Assembly: GCA_947645355.1 (NCBI GenBank)
Contig: CANSCI010000014.1
Location: forward strand, 1 to 38,587
Reading direction: 5' to 3'
Length of the DNA: 38,587 nt
From: an uncultured Dorea sp.
GTDB lineage: Bacteria > Bacillota > Clostridia > Lachnospirales > Lachnospiraceae
A program made the position numbers and the translations under genes. Positions within the stretch are counted from its first letter, which is position 1; each line of letters begins with the position of its first letter. Below are positions 1-8,100 of this stretch, piece after piece. Below the pieces are notes generated by a model that was given only the letters and a program-made list of their open reading frames with translations, made no database searches and was not told the DNA's origin.

Positions 1-1145
1 CAGCACATACTGCGGACATCACTTGGCTCCATATCACTGTTAATATAATTGGAAAAATACGGTGTTCCGTATTTGGCTGTCATCTCAAACAACAGACGGT
101 TGTTCTCCGTATCCGACCAGTCAAAATCACTGGTAATGGAATATGTAGGGATGGGATACTGGAAACCGCGCCCATGAGCATCACCCTCAATCATGATCTC
201 AATAAACGCCTTGTTGACCATATCCATCTCTTCCTTACAGTCTCCATAGGTAAAATTCATCTCTTTTCCGCCCACAATAGCCGGAAGGCCGGCCAGATCA
301 TTAGGTACGGTCCAATCCAGAGTAATGTTGGAAAATGGTGCCTGCGTCCCCCACCTTGACGGCGTATTTACACCATATATAAAGGACTCGATACACTTCT
401 TTACCTCTGGGTAGTCAAGTCCATCGGCCTTCACAAACGGGGCAAGATAGGTATCAAAGGATGAAAAAGCCTGTGCACCTGCCCACTCATTCTGCATAAT
501 ACCAAGGAAATTCACCATCTGGTTGCACAGTACGCTTAAATGTTTTGCCGGTGAGGAGGATATCTTCCCCGGTATTCCGCCAAGCCCCTCCTGGATCAAC
601 TGCTTCAGCGACCATCCTGCACAGTAGCCGGTGAGCATCGACAGATCATGGATATGGATATCTGCATTTCTGTGCGCCTGTCCGATCTCGTCATCATAAA
701 TCTCCGACAGCCAGTAATTGGCCGTAATCGCACCGGAATTGCTCAGGATCAGTCCGCCTACAGAATAGGTAACGGTAGAATTCTCCTTCACACGCCAGTC
801 TGTAACTTTCACATAACTGTCCACAATATCCTTATAGTTCAGCATTGTGGAATTTAAATTACGGATCTTCTCCCTCTGTTTTCTGTATAAAATATATCCC
901 TTTGCCACATCTGCATACCCGGCCTTGATCAGGATATTCTCCACACTGTCCTGAATATCCTCTACCTGAATCAGAGAATTTTTAACCTTTGCCGAAAAAT
1001 CTGCCGTCACCTTCAAGGCTAAAAGATCAATAATATCCTGGTTATATTCTTTATCCTGAGCTTTAAAAGCCTTTTCGATTGCAATGCTGATCTTTGACAG
1101 GTCAAAGTCTGTAATCTGTCCGTCTCTTTTCGTTACTCGATACAT
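1..1145 (-). CDS. nrdD: Anaerobic (class III) ribonucleoside-triphosphate reductase, N-terminal half, cut by the window edge
   Basis: Class III reductase converts ribonucleoside triphosphates to dNTPs in anaerobes, using a glycyl radical installed by NrdG. About 381 codons are visible; family members are usually over 700 residues, so the catalytic C-terminus and glycyl radical loop lie outside. The translation starts MYRVTKRDGQITDFDLSKI, a typical ATP-cone (allosteric nucleotide-binding) domain covering roughly the first 95 residues. It then enters the reductase barrel with family stretches such as NADIHIHDL, GVNTPSRWGTQAPFSNITLDW and RGFQYPIPTYS. The start is supported by GGAG shortly upstream of the ATG at 1145. 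nrdG lies upstream on the same strand, but a 258-bp gap holds a separate near-consensus promoter and two NrdR-like boxes, so nrdD probably has its own transcript. Identification is firm; only the end is missing. Confidence 0.95.
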   Translation of the reverse strand, partial: MYRVTKRDGQITDFDLSKISIAIEKAFKAQDKEYNQDIIDLLALKVTADFSAKVKNSLIQVEDIQDSVENILIKAGYADVAKGYILYRKQREKIRNLNSTMLNYKDIVDSYVKVTDWRVKENSTVTYSVGGLILSNSGAITANYWLSEIYDDEIGQAHRNADIHIHDLSMLTGYCAGWSLKQLIQEGLGGIPGKISSSPAKHLSVLCNQMVNFLGIMQNEWAGAQAFSSFDTYLAPFVKADGLDYPEVKKCIESFIYGVNTPSRWGTQAPFSNITLDWTVPNDLAGLPAIVGGKEMNFTYGDCKEEMDMVNKAFIEIMIEGDAHGRGFQYPIPTYSITSDFDWSDTENNRLLFEMTAKYGTPYFSNYINSDMEPSDVRSMC

Positions 1146-1286
1146 GGTCTGCTCCTTACCCTTTCCTCTGTTTTTCTTTCGTACCTCTCCCGTACCCAAT
1201 ATACCGAAAGTTCTCACTCTTTGTATATCAAAGGTACCTGTACACCCGCCTCTGCATTTTTCTGTTTTCATCCGGCGGCTTTTTAT

Positions 1287-1315
1287 ATCATATCATCTCT
1301 CAGAGATTAGGTCAA
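1287..1315 (-). promoter_or_regulatory. Promoter of nrdD
   Basis: On the minus strand, TTGACC (1310-1315) is followed by a 17-bp spacer and TATGAT (1287-1292). This sigma-A-type promoter lies about 140 bp upstream of the nrdD ATG and just downstream of the NrdR-like boxes. It is inferred from sequence only. Confidence 0.7.
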
Positions 1316-1323
1316 TAAAAACA

Positions 1324-1367
1324 ACAATATATTGTATATTTTTTTCTTTTTATATACAATATATTGT
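1324..1367. promoter_or_regulatory. Tandem NrdR-like boxes upstream of nrdD
   Basis: The perfect 12-bp palindrome ACAATATATTGT occurs twice, at 1324-1335 and 1356-1367, with centres 32 bp apart (about three helical turns). NrdR, the ribonucleotide reductase repressor of bacteria, binds paired AT-rich palindromes of this kind with spacing near 31-32 bp. Both boxes sit immediately upstream of the nrdD -35 element and downstream of the nrdG stop. Sequence and spacing are seen directly; NrdR as the ligand is inferred from the family, and no nrdR gene is in the window. Confidence 0.75.
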
Positions 1368-1403
1368 TATGCATTTCTGTATTGCACATCTGCATATGGA
1401 ATC

Positions 1404-2096
1404 CTATAACCCGCGGATTTCCGCTGTTATCACACTCTTTTTCACAATAGCAAGCGCCTGCTCCATAATATCTCTGTTGTATCCGTGAAGGCCGCCCCGG
1501 ATCAGATCACCGGAATCTAAAAACTGCTGTAGGTAATATCTCTCAGCCCCCCGGATCCACCTTGCAATGGACTCAAAATCCGACCTCTGATGGAACTCAC
1601 GCACCACAGTTGTGCGAAACTCATAGGAAACCTCCCCGCCTAACAGAAAACTGACACTTTTTTGGACATTTTGAATATCATAATCCTCAATCCCTATGGT
1701 CTTTCCATAACTCTCCCGGGAATTTTTAATATCCATGGCCACATAGTCCACAACACCTTTTTTTACTGCCTTCCTCAGCTTATCGGGAAAACTCCCGTTT
1801 GTATCAAGTTTCACAAGAAAGCCCAGTTCTTTAATCCGCCCCAGGAAATCCTCAATGCCATGCTGTATCAACGGCTCTCCGCCGGACACGCACACACCGT
1901 CAAGAATCCCCCGGCGTTTCTTTAAAAAGGAAAAGAACTCTTCCTCCGGGATATTCTCATTGTTATACGTATCAATAACCAGTGAGGCATTGTGGCAAAA
2001 CGGACACCGAAAATTGCACCCGGCAGTAAACACCGTACATGCAATCTGCCCCGGGTAATCTAAGAGAGTCAATTTCTGTAATCCCTGAATAACCAT
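1404..2096 (-). CDS. nrdG: Anaerobic ribonucleotide reductase activating protein (radical SAM)
   Basis: This 230-residue radical SAM enzyme installs the glycyl radical on NrdD. The [4Fe-4S] motif CNFRCPFC gives Cys27, Cys31 and Cys34, and the SAM-binding motif VSGGEPL follows. N-terminal QKLTLLDYPGQIACTVFTAG is characteristic of the NrdG / pyruvate formate-lyase activase-like group. A GGAGG site stands 8 nt before the ATG. It lies upstream of nrdD, the reverse of the common nrdD-nrdG order, and 79 bp after a TetR gene on the same strand. I see no clear separate promoter in that 79 bp, so it may be co-transcribed with the regulator. The adjacency to nrdD makes the NrdG assignment more likely than a generic activase. 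Confidence 0.9.
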   Translation of the reverse strand: MVIQGLQKLTLLDYPGQIACTVFTAGCNFRCPFCHNASLVIDTYNNENIPEEEFFSFLKKRRGILDGVCVSGGEPLIQHGIEDFLGRIKELGFLVKLDTNGSFPDKLRKAVKKGVVDYVAMDIKNSRESYGKTIGIEDYDIQNVQKSVSFLLGGEVSYEFRTTVVREFHQRSDFESIARWIRGAERYYLQQFLDSGDLIRGGLHGYNRDIMEQALAIVKKSVITAEIRGL

Positions 2097-2175
2097 GCTA
2101 TTCTACCTCCGGTTCCTGGAACCTTTACAGTTCCTATTATCGAGCAAAGATCTCCTGCTGCTAAAAGCACCCGCT

Positions 2176-2781
2176 TTACACTGTGTTCCCAGGATTTTCC
2201 TTCCTAAAATGCTCCATCATAATCGGCATACACCTCCGGCTATATTTGCCCAGTGGGTAGTTTCCTTTATTCAGACACCAGTCATATACCAATGCACGTT
2301 CACACATAGAATAATACTGGATAATATCCCGGACCGGAATATCGTCCCGGATCTCCCCCTTTTTCTGTCCCTGCTCCACAACCTTTGTAATTAATTTATA
2401 ATAGCTGCGGTTCTGATCCAGAAGATGCCTGTGCCCGGCCGAAACTAACTGAGTGGAATACAGAGAAGCCAGAAGGTCGATGCTGATCTTCTCCTCCATC
2501 ATCGTATGGGCTTCATAGTTAATGTCCATCAGTCTCTCAAAACTGTCCCGGCTCTCATCCATCGTACGGTCTAATTCCTCATAGAGTTCGTCCAAAATCA
2601 TAGAAAGCGTATTAAGAAGTTCATCCTTTGTACTGAAGTAATAATAAAATGACCCTTTTGACGTCTCCGAAAGCTCAATAATATCATCAACTGTGGTACC
2701 ATTATATCCCTTTTCATAAAACAACCGCCATGCAGCAGATACAATCCTGCTCTTTACACTCCTCTTCGTATCCTTTTCCAT
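2176..2781 (-). CDS. TetR/AcrR family transcriptional regulator
   Basis: A 201-residue one-component repressor-type protein. Residues about 10-55 form a TetR N-terminal helix-turn-helix: RIVSAAWRLFYEKGYNGTTV is followed by the recognition region SKGSFYYYFSTKDELL. The remainder is an alpha-helical ligand-binding and dimerisation domain. The frame is open for 37 more codons upstream, but GGAGG lies 5 nt before the ATG at 2781 and the extra residues look random, so the shorter start is chosen. A promoter is recognisable at 2949-2977. The gene sits between the hydroxyproline dehydratase operon and nrdG on the same strand. The ligand is unknown; it may control the 28-bp operator upstream of the dehydratase operon, but I see no copy of that operator at its own promoter. 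Confidence 0.9.
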   Translation of the reverse strand: MEKDTKRSVKSRIVSAAWRLFYEKGYNGTTVDDIIELSETSKGSFYYYFSTKDELLNTLSMILDELYEELDRTMDESRDSFERLMDINYEAHTMMEEKISIDLLASLYSTQLVSAGHRHLLDQNRSYYKLITKVVEQGQKKGEIRDDIPVRDIIQYYSMCERALVYDWCLNKGNYPLGKYSRRCMPIMMEHFRKENPGNTV

Positions 2782-2948
2782 CATTCCCTCCGTTTCCCGA
2801 CATACTTTTTTAATACTTACCATCCGAAACACTGGCCGTAAAACACAATTCTTTTCCGCACCTCTGCCATAACGTCTGCACCGCCTTTTCATGATTCATA
2901 TCCCATTAGCTTCTGTATCATTTTCTCTAAAACAGATTTATTGTTCTT

Positions 2949-2977
2949 ATTCTATCACTCCCCACAGCACATAGCAA
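2949..2977 (-). promoter_or_regulatory. Promoter of the TetR gene
   Basis: Minus-strand TTGCTA (2972-2977), a 17-bp spacer and TAGAAT (2949-2954). The -35 element overlaps the U-tract of the preceding hypD terminator, giving a compact terminator-promoter junction and a leader of about 160 nt before the TetR start. Confidence 0.6.
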
Positions 2978-3024
2978 GAAAAAGAAAACCGATGACCTGC
3001 CGCAAATACTTCAGGTCACCGGTT
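2975..3024 (-). terminator. Intrinsic terminator of the hypD operon
   Basis: Arms 3012-3024 and 2987-2999 form a 13-bp stem with one wobble pair, around a 12-nt loop. In minus-strand RNA it is followed by a U-rich tract. It lies about 45 bp past the hypD stop. Confidence 0.85.
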
Positions 3025-3067
3025 TATTCAGCTTAAAACTGCCCTTTAAGATCCCCCGGCTCTTCTA

Positions 3068-5443
3068 CTAATTAAATGACTGCTCCGTCCTCTCAATAAT
3101 CTCATCCTGCAGCGCCTTGCTCAGGTTGCGGAAATGGTCACTGTACCCTGCCACACGCACGATCAGATCCTTATAGTCCTCAGGATGCTTCTGTGCCTGG
3201 ATCAAGGTTTCCTTATCGATCACATTAAACTGGATGTGATGTCCGTCCATATTAAAATATGTACGCACCAGGTTGGCCATCTGCTCCAGCCCCTCATCCC
3301 CTGCTACCACACTCGGCGTAAACTTCTGGTTCAGCAGTGTACCTCCGGTCTGTAGATGGTCCATCTTGGCACAGGACTTCACAACCGCTGTGGGCCCGTT
3401 CACATCTGCGCCCTTCTCCGGCGAGATCCCTTCGGATACCGGCTTGTGCGCCAGCCTTCCGTTAGGGCTTGCCATCATCACGTCACCAAAATATACGTGA
3501 CAGGTGGTCGGAAGCATATTAATCCTGTACATGCCGCCCAACATATTCGGACGTCCCGTCACCTGACTTCTGTAATACTCAAACACACTCTTCATAATAT
3601 CGTCGGCATAATCGTCATCATTACCATACTTCGGAGTCCTGTTCCTTACAAGGTTGAGGATCCTGTCATGTCCCTCAAAATTATCATCCAGTGCCTTCAT
3701 CAGTTCTTCCATGGTGAAGGTCTTCTTCTCATATACATTATATTTCACTGCGGCCAGGCAATCTGTGATCGTCCCGATGCCTACACCCTGGAGATATTTG
3801 GTATTGTATCTTGCACCACCGCTATTGTAATCTTTTCCTCTGGAAATACAGTCATTGGTAATGATAGACAAAAACGGCACCGGCATATACTCGGCAAAGA
3901 TCCGCTCAATCACATTGCTGCCCTGTACCTTGATATCAATGAAATATTTCATCTGCTTCTTAAATGCATCGTACAGTTCATCATAAGTCTTAAAATCCAC
4001 CGCATATCCAAGCTCCAGACCAAGCTGCTGACCGGACATCTTATCATAGCCATTGTTGAGGGTAAGTTCAAAGATCTTCGGAATATTAAAATACCCGGTC
4101 AGGATATAAGCCTCATTGCCGAATGCACCTGTCTCAACGCAGCCGCTTGTTCCGCCCTTTCTGGCATCGTCCAGTGATTTCCCTGCGTTCATAAGTTCCT
4201 GGATGATTGCCTCTGTATTGTAGAAGGCCGGCTGCCCCCAGCCCTTGCGTGAAACCTCGCAGGCGCGCTTCAGGAATTTGTGCGGAGTCTTGCGGCTGAT
4301 CTGTACATTGGAACTCGGCTGCAGAAGCTGCATCTCGTCCATACAGTCAAGGATCAGATAGCTTACATTATTCACGCCATTCTCTCCGCTTGGCGTAATT
4401 CCGCCGGTATTCAGATTGGCAAAATCCGTATAAGTACTGCTCTCTTTCAGTGTAATCCCTACCTTCGGCGGGGCCGGCTGATTATTGAACTTGATCCACA
4501 GACACTCGAGAAGTTCCAGCGCTTTCTCATCATCTAAGATCCCTTCTTCTACATCCTTCTCATAGAATGGATTCAAATGCTGATCCAGGCGTCCCGGGCT
4601 GTATGCATCCCACGGGTTCAACTCACTGGTAACTCCAAGATGGACAAACCAGTACATCTGGATGGCCTGCCAGTAAGTCTCCGGCTTATGTGCCGGAACA
4701 ACATCACAGTTTGCCGCAATCTTTAGAAGCTCTGCTTTGCGTGCCTCATCTTCCTCTTTCTCAGCAAGTTCTCTCGCATATGCTGCATATCTTTCACCCA
4801 GGATTATCACAGCGTCGCAGGCCAGTTTCATCCCCTCCAGCTCACTCTTCTTATCCAGAGCCTCCGGATCATTCATAAAGTCCAGCTTAGAAAGCGCCTC
4901 TTCAATGTCTGCCTTATAGTCCAAAAATCCTTTTTCATAGATCTTAAAAGAACCAACCGTATGTCCCGGTCCTCTCTGCTCCATAAATTCTGTAAAAATA
5001 CCGCTCTCATATGCCTTCTTCCACTCGGGCGTCATCTGCCTGAGGATACGGCTTCTGGTACTTCTCTTATCCCAGTAGGGGATCATCACTTCTTCCTGAA
5101 TCCTGTAATCTTCCTCTGCAACCTTGAAGTTGATTAATTCTCTGTCATTCATTACATGCATATCCTCAATGGTATGACAGCAAAGCTCTGGAAAAGTCGG
5201 AGATGCCTGCGGGGAATCTCCTTTTTCACCCACGATCAGTTCCCCATCCCCGATGTAGAGTGTTTTCGTTGAAAAATAATCTTTGAGCACCTGCCCGCGA
5301 AGCTCCGGAATAGAGAGTACACCCTCATATTCCTCATAAGTCTTTGTCATGCTCCTGGCACGCTCCAGATCAATGTGGGGCTGTGTGTTCACGCTCAGTT
5401 TGCGCAGTTTCCTGATCCGTTCATTCATTCCTCTTTCTTCCAT
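3068..5443 (-). CDS. hypD: Glycyl radical enzyme, trans-4-hydroxy-L-proline dehydratase type
   Basis: The predicted reaction is radical dehydration of trans-4-hydroxy-L-proline to 1-pyrroline-5-carboxylate, which a reductase then turns into proline. The 791-residue length matches the family. The thiyl-radical cysteine is Cys435 in GGTSGCVETGAFG and the glycyl radical is Gly766 in RVAGYSDHF near the C-terminus. From memory, the N-terminal half (GELIVGEKGDSP, EFMEQRGPGHTV, DVVPAHKPETYWQAIQMYW) and the block KFNNQPAPPKVGITLKESS closely match Clostridioides difficile HypD; this suggests the substrate but does not prove it. AGGAGG precedes the ATG by 8 nt. The activase gene ends 4 bp upstream, so the two are one operon. 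The usual partner proC is not in this window. Alternatives are other dehydratase-type glycyl radical enzymes. Confidence 0.88.
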   Translation of the reverse strand: MEERGMNERIRKLRKLSVNTQPHIDLERARSMTKTYEEYEGVLSIPELRGQVLKDYFSTKTLYIGDGELIVGEKGDSPQASPTFPELCCHTIEDMHVMNDRELINFKVAEEDYRIQEEVMIPYWDKRSTRSRILRQMTPEWKKAYESGIFTEFMEQRGPGHTVGSFKIYEKGFLDYKADIEEALSKLDFMNDPEALDKKSELEGMKLACDAVIILGERYAAYARELAEKEEDEARKAELLKIAANCDVVPAHKPETYWQAIQMYWFVHLGVTSELNPWDAYSPGRLDQHLNPFYEKDVEEGILDDEKALELLECLWIKFNNQPAPPKVGITLKESSTYTDFANLNTGGITPSGENGVNNVSYLILDCMDEMQLLQPSSNVQISRKTPHKFLKRACEVSRKGWGQPAFYNTEAIIQELMNAGKSLDDARKGGTSGCVETGAFGNEAYILTGYFNIPKIFELTLNNGYDKMSGQQLGLELGYAVDFKTYDELYDAFKKQMKYFIDIKVQGSNVIERIFAEYMPVPFLSIITNDCISRGKDYNSGGARYNTKYLQGVGIGTITDCLAAVKYNVYEKKTFTMEELMKALDDNFEGHDRILNLVRNRTPKYGNDDDYADDIMKSVFEYYRSQVTGRPNMLGGMYRINMLPTTCHVYFGDVMMASPNGRLAHKPVSEGISPEKGADVNGPTAVVKSCAKMDHLQTGGTLLNQKFTPSVVAGDEGLEQMANLVRTYFNMDGHHIQFNVIDKETLIQAQKHPEDYKDLIVRVAGYSDHFRNLSKALQDEIIERTEQSFN

Positions 5444-5447
5444 TTTC

Positions 5448-6356
5448 TCAACCTCCTATTTTTACATTATGGAATCCGGCTTCCTTAAACAACTCAGTAA
5501 AATGCTTCATCTCTTCTCCGGCAGGGGCATGAAGGCCGGTGCCCTCGTAAATCTTCCCGATCTTTTTATATTTTGCGGAACCAGTATTATGATACGGCAG
5601 AAGATTTACATTGGCTGCATGGATATTTTTTTCCTTCAGCCAGCCAATCACGGCCTGCATAGCCGAATCCGTCCCGTTCACTTCCTTGATCACGGGAATG
5701 CGGATGTAAATCCTCGCCCCTGCCTCACTCAGTTTCTCCAGATTGGAGAGGATACGTTCATTACCTGCACCCATATATCTTTTGTGCAGTTCATTGTCCA
5801 TCGTCTTAATATCATACAAAAATGTATCTATGTACGGCAGAAGCCTCTCAAAATTCTCATACGGAGCATACCCGCATGTATCAATCGTGACTGTGATTCC
5901 ATGCTTCCTAAGCTTTTTGCACAGTTCCTCCACATAATCCATATCCGCAGTCATGACCTCTCCGCCGGACAGTGTCACCCCGCCGCCGGACTCCTCATAG
6001 AACATCTCGTCTTTGCGAAGCTCCTTCACAAGCTCATCTACCGTATATTCTTTGCCGATAATCTCGCGCAGATTCTGGCTGCAATAATCCGTACACGTCC
6101 CGCACGCGTCACAAAGCGAAAGATCTGTCACGACTCTGCCGCCCTCCTCATGGATCGCCTTATGCGGACAGGCCGCCTCACAGCTTCTGCATCCCACACA
6201 TTTCTCCCCGTCATAGGACGGCTGCTTCTGATAGCTCTGTGTCTCCGGGTTGTGACACCATACACATTTCAACAGACAGCCTTTGAAAAATACCGTTGTG
6301 CGGATACCATCCCCGTCATGGATAGAGTATTTCTGGATACTCGTTATCAGACTCAT
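5448..6356 (-). CDS. hypE: Glycyl radical enzyme activase (radical SAM, ferredoxin-like insert), HypE-like
   Basis: A 302-residue radical SAM activase that cleaves SAM to place the glycyl radical on the adjacent dehydratase. Cys27, Cys31 and Cys34 (CLLKCVWC) bind the SAM cluster. They are followed by two four-cysteine clusters in CVGCRSCEAACP and CDACGTCTDYC (about residues 50-95), which would carry two auxiliary [4Fe-4S] centres, as in dehydratase-type activases. The motif VTLSGGEV follows at about residue 127. A TTG codon 15 nt upstream extends the frame, but AGAGG stands 7 nt before the ATG at 6356, so that start is preferred. The stop overlaps the hypD ribosome binding site. The name HypE rests on the hypD neighbour. 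Confidence 0.88.
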   Translation of the reverse strand: MSLITSIQKYSIHDGDGIRTTVFFKGCLLKCVWCHNPETQSYQKQPSYDGEKCVGCRSCEAACPHKAIHEEGGRVVTDLSLCDACGTCTDYCSQNLREIIGKEYTVDELVKELRKDEMFYEESGGGVTLSGGEVMTADMDYVEELCKKLRKHGITVTIDTCGYAPYENFERLLPYIDTFLYDIKTMDNELHKRYMGAGNERILSNLEKLSEAGARIYIRIPVIKEVNGTDSAMQAVIGWLKEKNIHAANVNLLPYHNTGSAKYKKIGKIYEGTGLHAPAGEEMKHFTELFKEAGFHNVKIGG

Positions 6357-6376
6357 CGCAATACCTCTCAATACTG

Positions 6377-6404
6377 TTAGACTATAGTTTATACTTTAGT
6401 CTAA
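6377..6404. promoter_or_regulatory. 28-bp inverted-repeat operator at the hypE-hypD promoter
   Basis: Two 14-bp half sites, TTAGACTATAGTTT and its near reverse complement, meet at 6390/6391 and match at 12 of 14 positions. The element lies 20 bp upstream of the hypE ATG, where the promoter and transcription start should be. A candidate -35 TTGACA (6427-6432) with a weak -10 TAGTTT (6404-6409) abuts it. The symmetry suggests a dimeric repressor; the TetR gene downstream of hypD is the obvious candidate, but this is inference. Confidence 0.65.
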
Positions 6405-6419
6405 AACTAACAAAACACA

Positions 6420-6449
6420 AAGGGTTTGTCAAGCCTTTGACAAACCCTT
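6420..6449 (-). terminator. Intrinsic terminator after the DUF1848 gene
   Basis: A perfect 11-bp stem (6439-6449 with 6420-6430) around an 8-nt loop, followed on minus-strand RNA by a U-rich stretch. It separates the DUF1848 gene from the hypE promoter. Confidence 0.85.
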
Positions 6450-6469
6450 AATTATTTTCTCTGTTTTCA

Positions 6470-7414
6470 CTAAAAATTCATATACATTTCCGGCAAATCA
6501 AACAATGAAATCTGGTTATCCCTGCTGCTTGACACCAACATATCCGTAATCACCTCATCCCCCTTCAACCTTCCGATCAGAAGCGGAGACTCCGGATCAT
6601 GCAGCAAATGCTTCTTCCTCGCACTTCCTGTACTGTTGACTGCGTAACAATATCTGCACCCGTTGATACACGTATCATACATCCCGATATCTACACTCTT
6701 GATGCACCGGCACTCTTTTCTCTGTCCGGTATCTTTCTTAAGATCCAGCTTATAACCGATCAGATCATAGATCTTCTCCTTATCAATACAGGCGCCATGC
6801 CGGATCCCGCAGGGACTTAAGTCCACCTTCTCGGCACAGGTGTAAAGGGGCAGCTGGTATTTCCGGGCAATCTTCCCTAAGCCTTCGCCAAGCTCCAGCA
6901 TATCCTCCTGTTCCATCTCCAGGTACGGACTCCCTCTGTAGGCATCTGCAAAGCTGATAATGCAGCGCTGCGTTGCGTTGTGAAGCCAGTCGCACATCAT
7001 CTCAAATTGCTCCAGATGATAGGGAATCGTATAGTAATCCGTCAGGAATAACGGATCGAACCTCCAGTCCAGCCTCTCCCTCCCGATCTTGTCACTCAAC
7101 AAAAGGAAGGTTGCCATTGCGTCCGCCGTAGACCGGATCCCCGGTTCTATCTCCTCTTTGTAATCCGTGATCGTCATCTGGATATAATACTGATAGCCCA
7201 TCTCGTCAATTTCCTTCAGATACGGCAGAAGCGGCTCCGGGTTCTTGGTCCAAAGCGCAATACAATCAACCGTATCCGGGGATAACCTGATACGGTTGAC
7301 TTTTTTTCGGTTGTATGGATTTGGCACCAGCACCTCTCCGGCTCTTAACCGGTTCATAAACCACACAGGATAAAGTGCAGGAATGTCCGTTCTTCTGCTT
7401 GCACTGATGATCAT
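6470..7414 (-). CDS. DUF1848 family protein with C-terminal Cx3Cx2C motif
   Basis: A 314-residue protein that begins MIISASRRTDIPALYPVWFM and contains IALWTKNPEPLLPYL and LDWRFDPLF, features of the DUF1848 family of anaerobes. Near the C-terminus Cys249, Cys253 and Cys256 form CINGCRYC, spaced like a radical SAM cluster site but at the wrong end of the protein. Nearby cysteines (ECRC) and the terminal QISLFDL are also visible. The fold and substrate are not established, so I give no function beyond a possible iron-sulfur cluster. A purine-rich GGGGAG precedes the ATG, a good promoter lies at 7503-7531 and a terminator follows the stop, so this is a single-gene transcript. Confidence 0.85.
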   Translation of the reverse strand: MIISASRRTDIPALYPVWFMNRLRAGEVLVPNPYNRKKVNRIRLSPDTVDCIALWTKNPEPLLPYLKEIDEMGYQYYIQMTITDYKEEIEPGIRSTADAMATFLLLSDKIGRERLDWRFDPLFLTDYYTIPYHLEQFEMMCDWLHNATQRCIISFADAYRGSPYLEMEQEDMLELGEGLGKIARKYQLPLYTCAEKVDLSPCGIRHGACIDKEKIYDLIGYKLDLKKDTGQRKECRCIKSVDIGMYDTCINGCRYCYAVNSTGSARKKHLLHDPESPLLIGRLKGDEVITDMLVSSSRDNQISLFDLPEMYMNF

Positions 7415-7502
7415 CGTTAAGGACTCCCCAATTATTTTCCGAATCTAAAGCCTTCTCTTCATGCAGACAGACATAAAGGAAAACATTTAAACCTCTGATA
7501 TC

Positions 7503-7531
7503 ATCATATACCGAAAGAAAACAGGCGTCAA
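7503..7531 (-). promoter_or_regulatory. Promoter of the DUF1848 gene
   Basis: Minus-strand TTGACG (7526-7531), a 17-bp spacer and TATGAT (7503-7508), about 90 bp upstream of the start and directly after the preceding operon. Confidence 0.75.
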
Positions 7532-7532
7532 G

Positions 7533-8069
7533 CTATCCGAAATTCTTCTCGATCAGCCTGCAATACTCTTCATAGGCTCCGACCCCTGCAAAAGAGTCTG
7601 CAAGCGCATCACGTACACCCTTATAGTACCATCCGATCATATTTTTATCCTTCATGCGGAACCGCTCCCACAATTCTTCCCCAAGAATAGGGTAATCCCT
7701 GTTAATATCCCTCATATTAGACAGCTTGTCCGCAAGAGCTACAATCTGCACCTCCCTGGGCGCAGTCCTCATATGGTCGATCGTTGCCTGTTTGCGTTCC
7801 ATCCATGATTTGGACTTGTCCTCGCTTTCAGACACAACAATAAATGCCACTCTCTTAGAAAATTCCTGCGCCAGGACCTCCTCCGTGACCCCGTCACAGT
7901 CCTCAATCGTATCATGGAGGAAGGCCGCACTTATGATCTCCTCATCCTCCGTCATAGTAGATACTATATTCCCCACTTCTACCGGATGCACGATATACGG
8001 CCTCCTTGTCCCCTTTCGGAACTGCCCTGCATGCGCTTTTGTTGCAAATCTGACTGCCCTGTCTGTCAT
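7533..8069 (-). CDS. HD-domain protein, small (p)ppGpp hydrolase-like (RelA/SpoT-type)
   Basis: A 178-residue HD-superfamily protein resembling small alarmone hydrolases of the MESH1 / SpoT hydrolase type. The visible motif series is HAGQFRKGTRRPYIVHPVEV, AAFLHDTIED (the His-Asp metal pair) and ALADKLSNMRDI, in the order and spacing of that family; its length also fits. There is no synthetase domain. The frame is open 37 codons further upstream into the RND gene, but AGAGGTGAAGGT precedes the ATG at 8069, which also leaves a normal 31-bp gap. It sits directly downstream of the RND transporter on the same strand and is probably co-transcribed. Activity on ppGpp is inferred; other nucleotides are possible. 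Confidence 0.85.
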   Translation of the reverse strand: MTDRAVRFATKAHAGQFRKGTRRPYIVHPVEVGNIVSTMTEDEEIISAAFLHDTIEDCDGVTEEVLAQEFSKRVAFIVVSESEDKSKSWMERKQATIDHMRTAPREVQIVALADKLSNMRDINRDYPILGEELWERFRMKDKNMIGWYYKGVRDALADSFAGVGAYEEYCRLIEKNFG

Positions 8070-8100
8070 ACCTTCACCTCTCTGCATAACCTTACACGTA

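Noticed and set aside
2111-2123. Palindrome GGTTCCTGGAACC upstream of nrdG
   Set aside because: Too short, next to the ribosome binding site, with no U-tract and no second copy; probably chance.
5349-6380. A 343-codon plus-strand open frame
   Set aside because: Shadow of the glycyl radical activase gene, which has all its cysteine motifs on the other strand.
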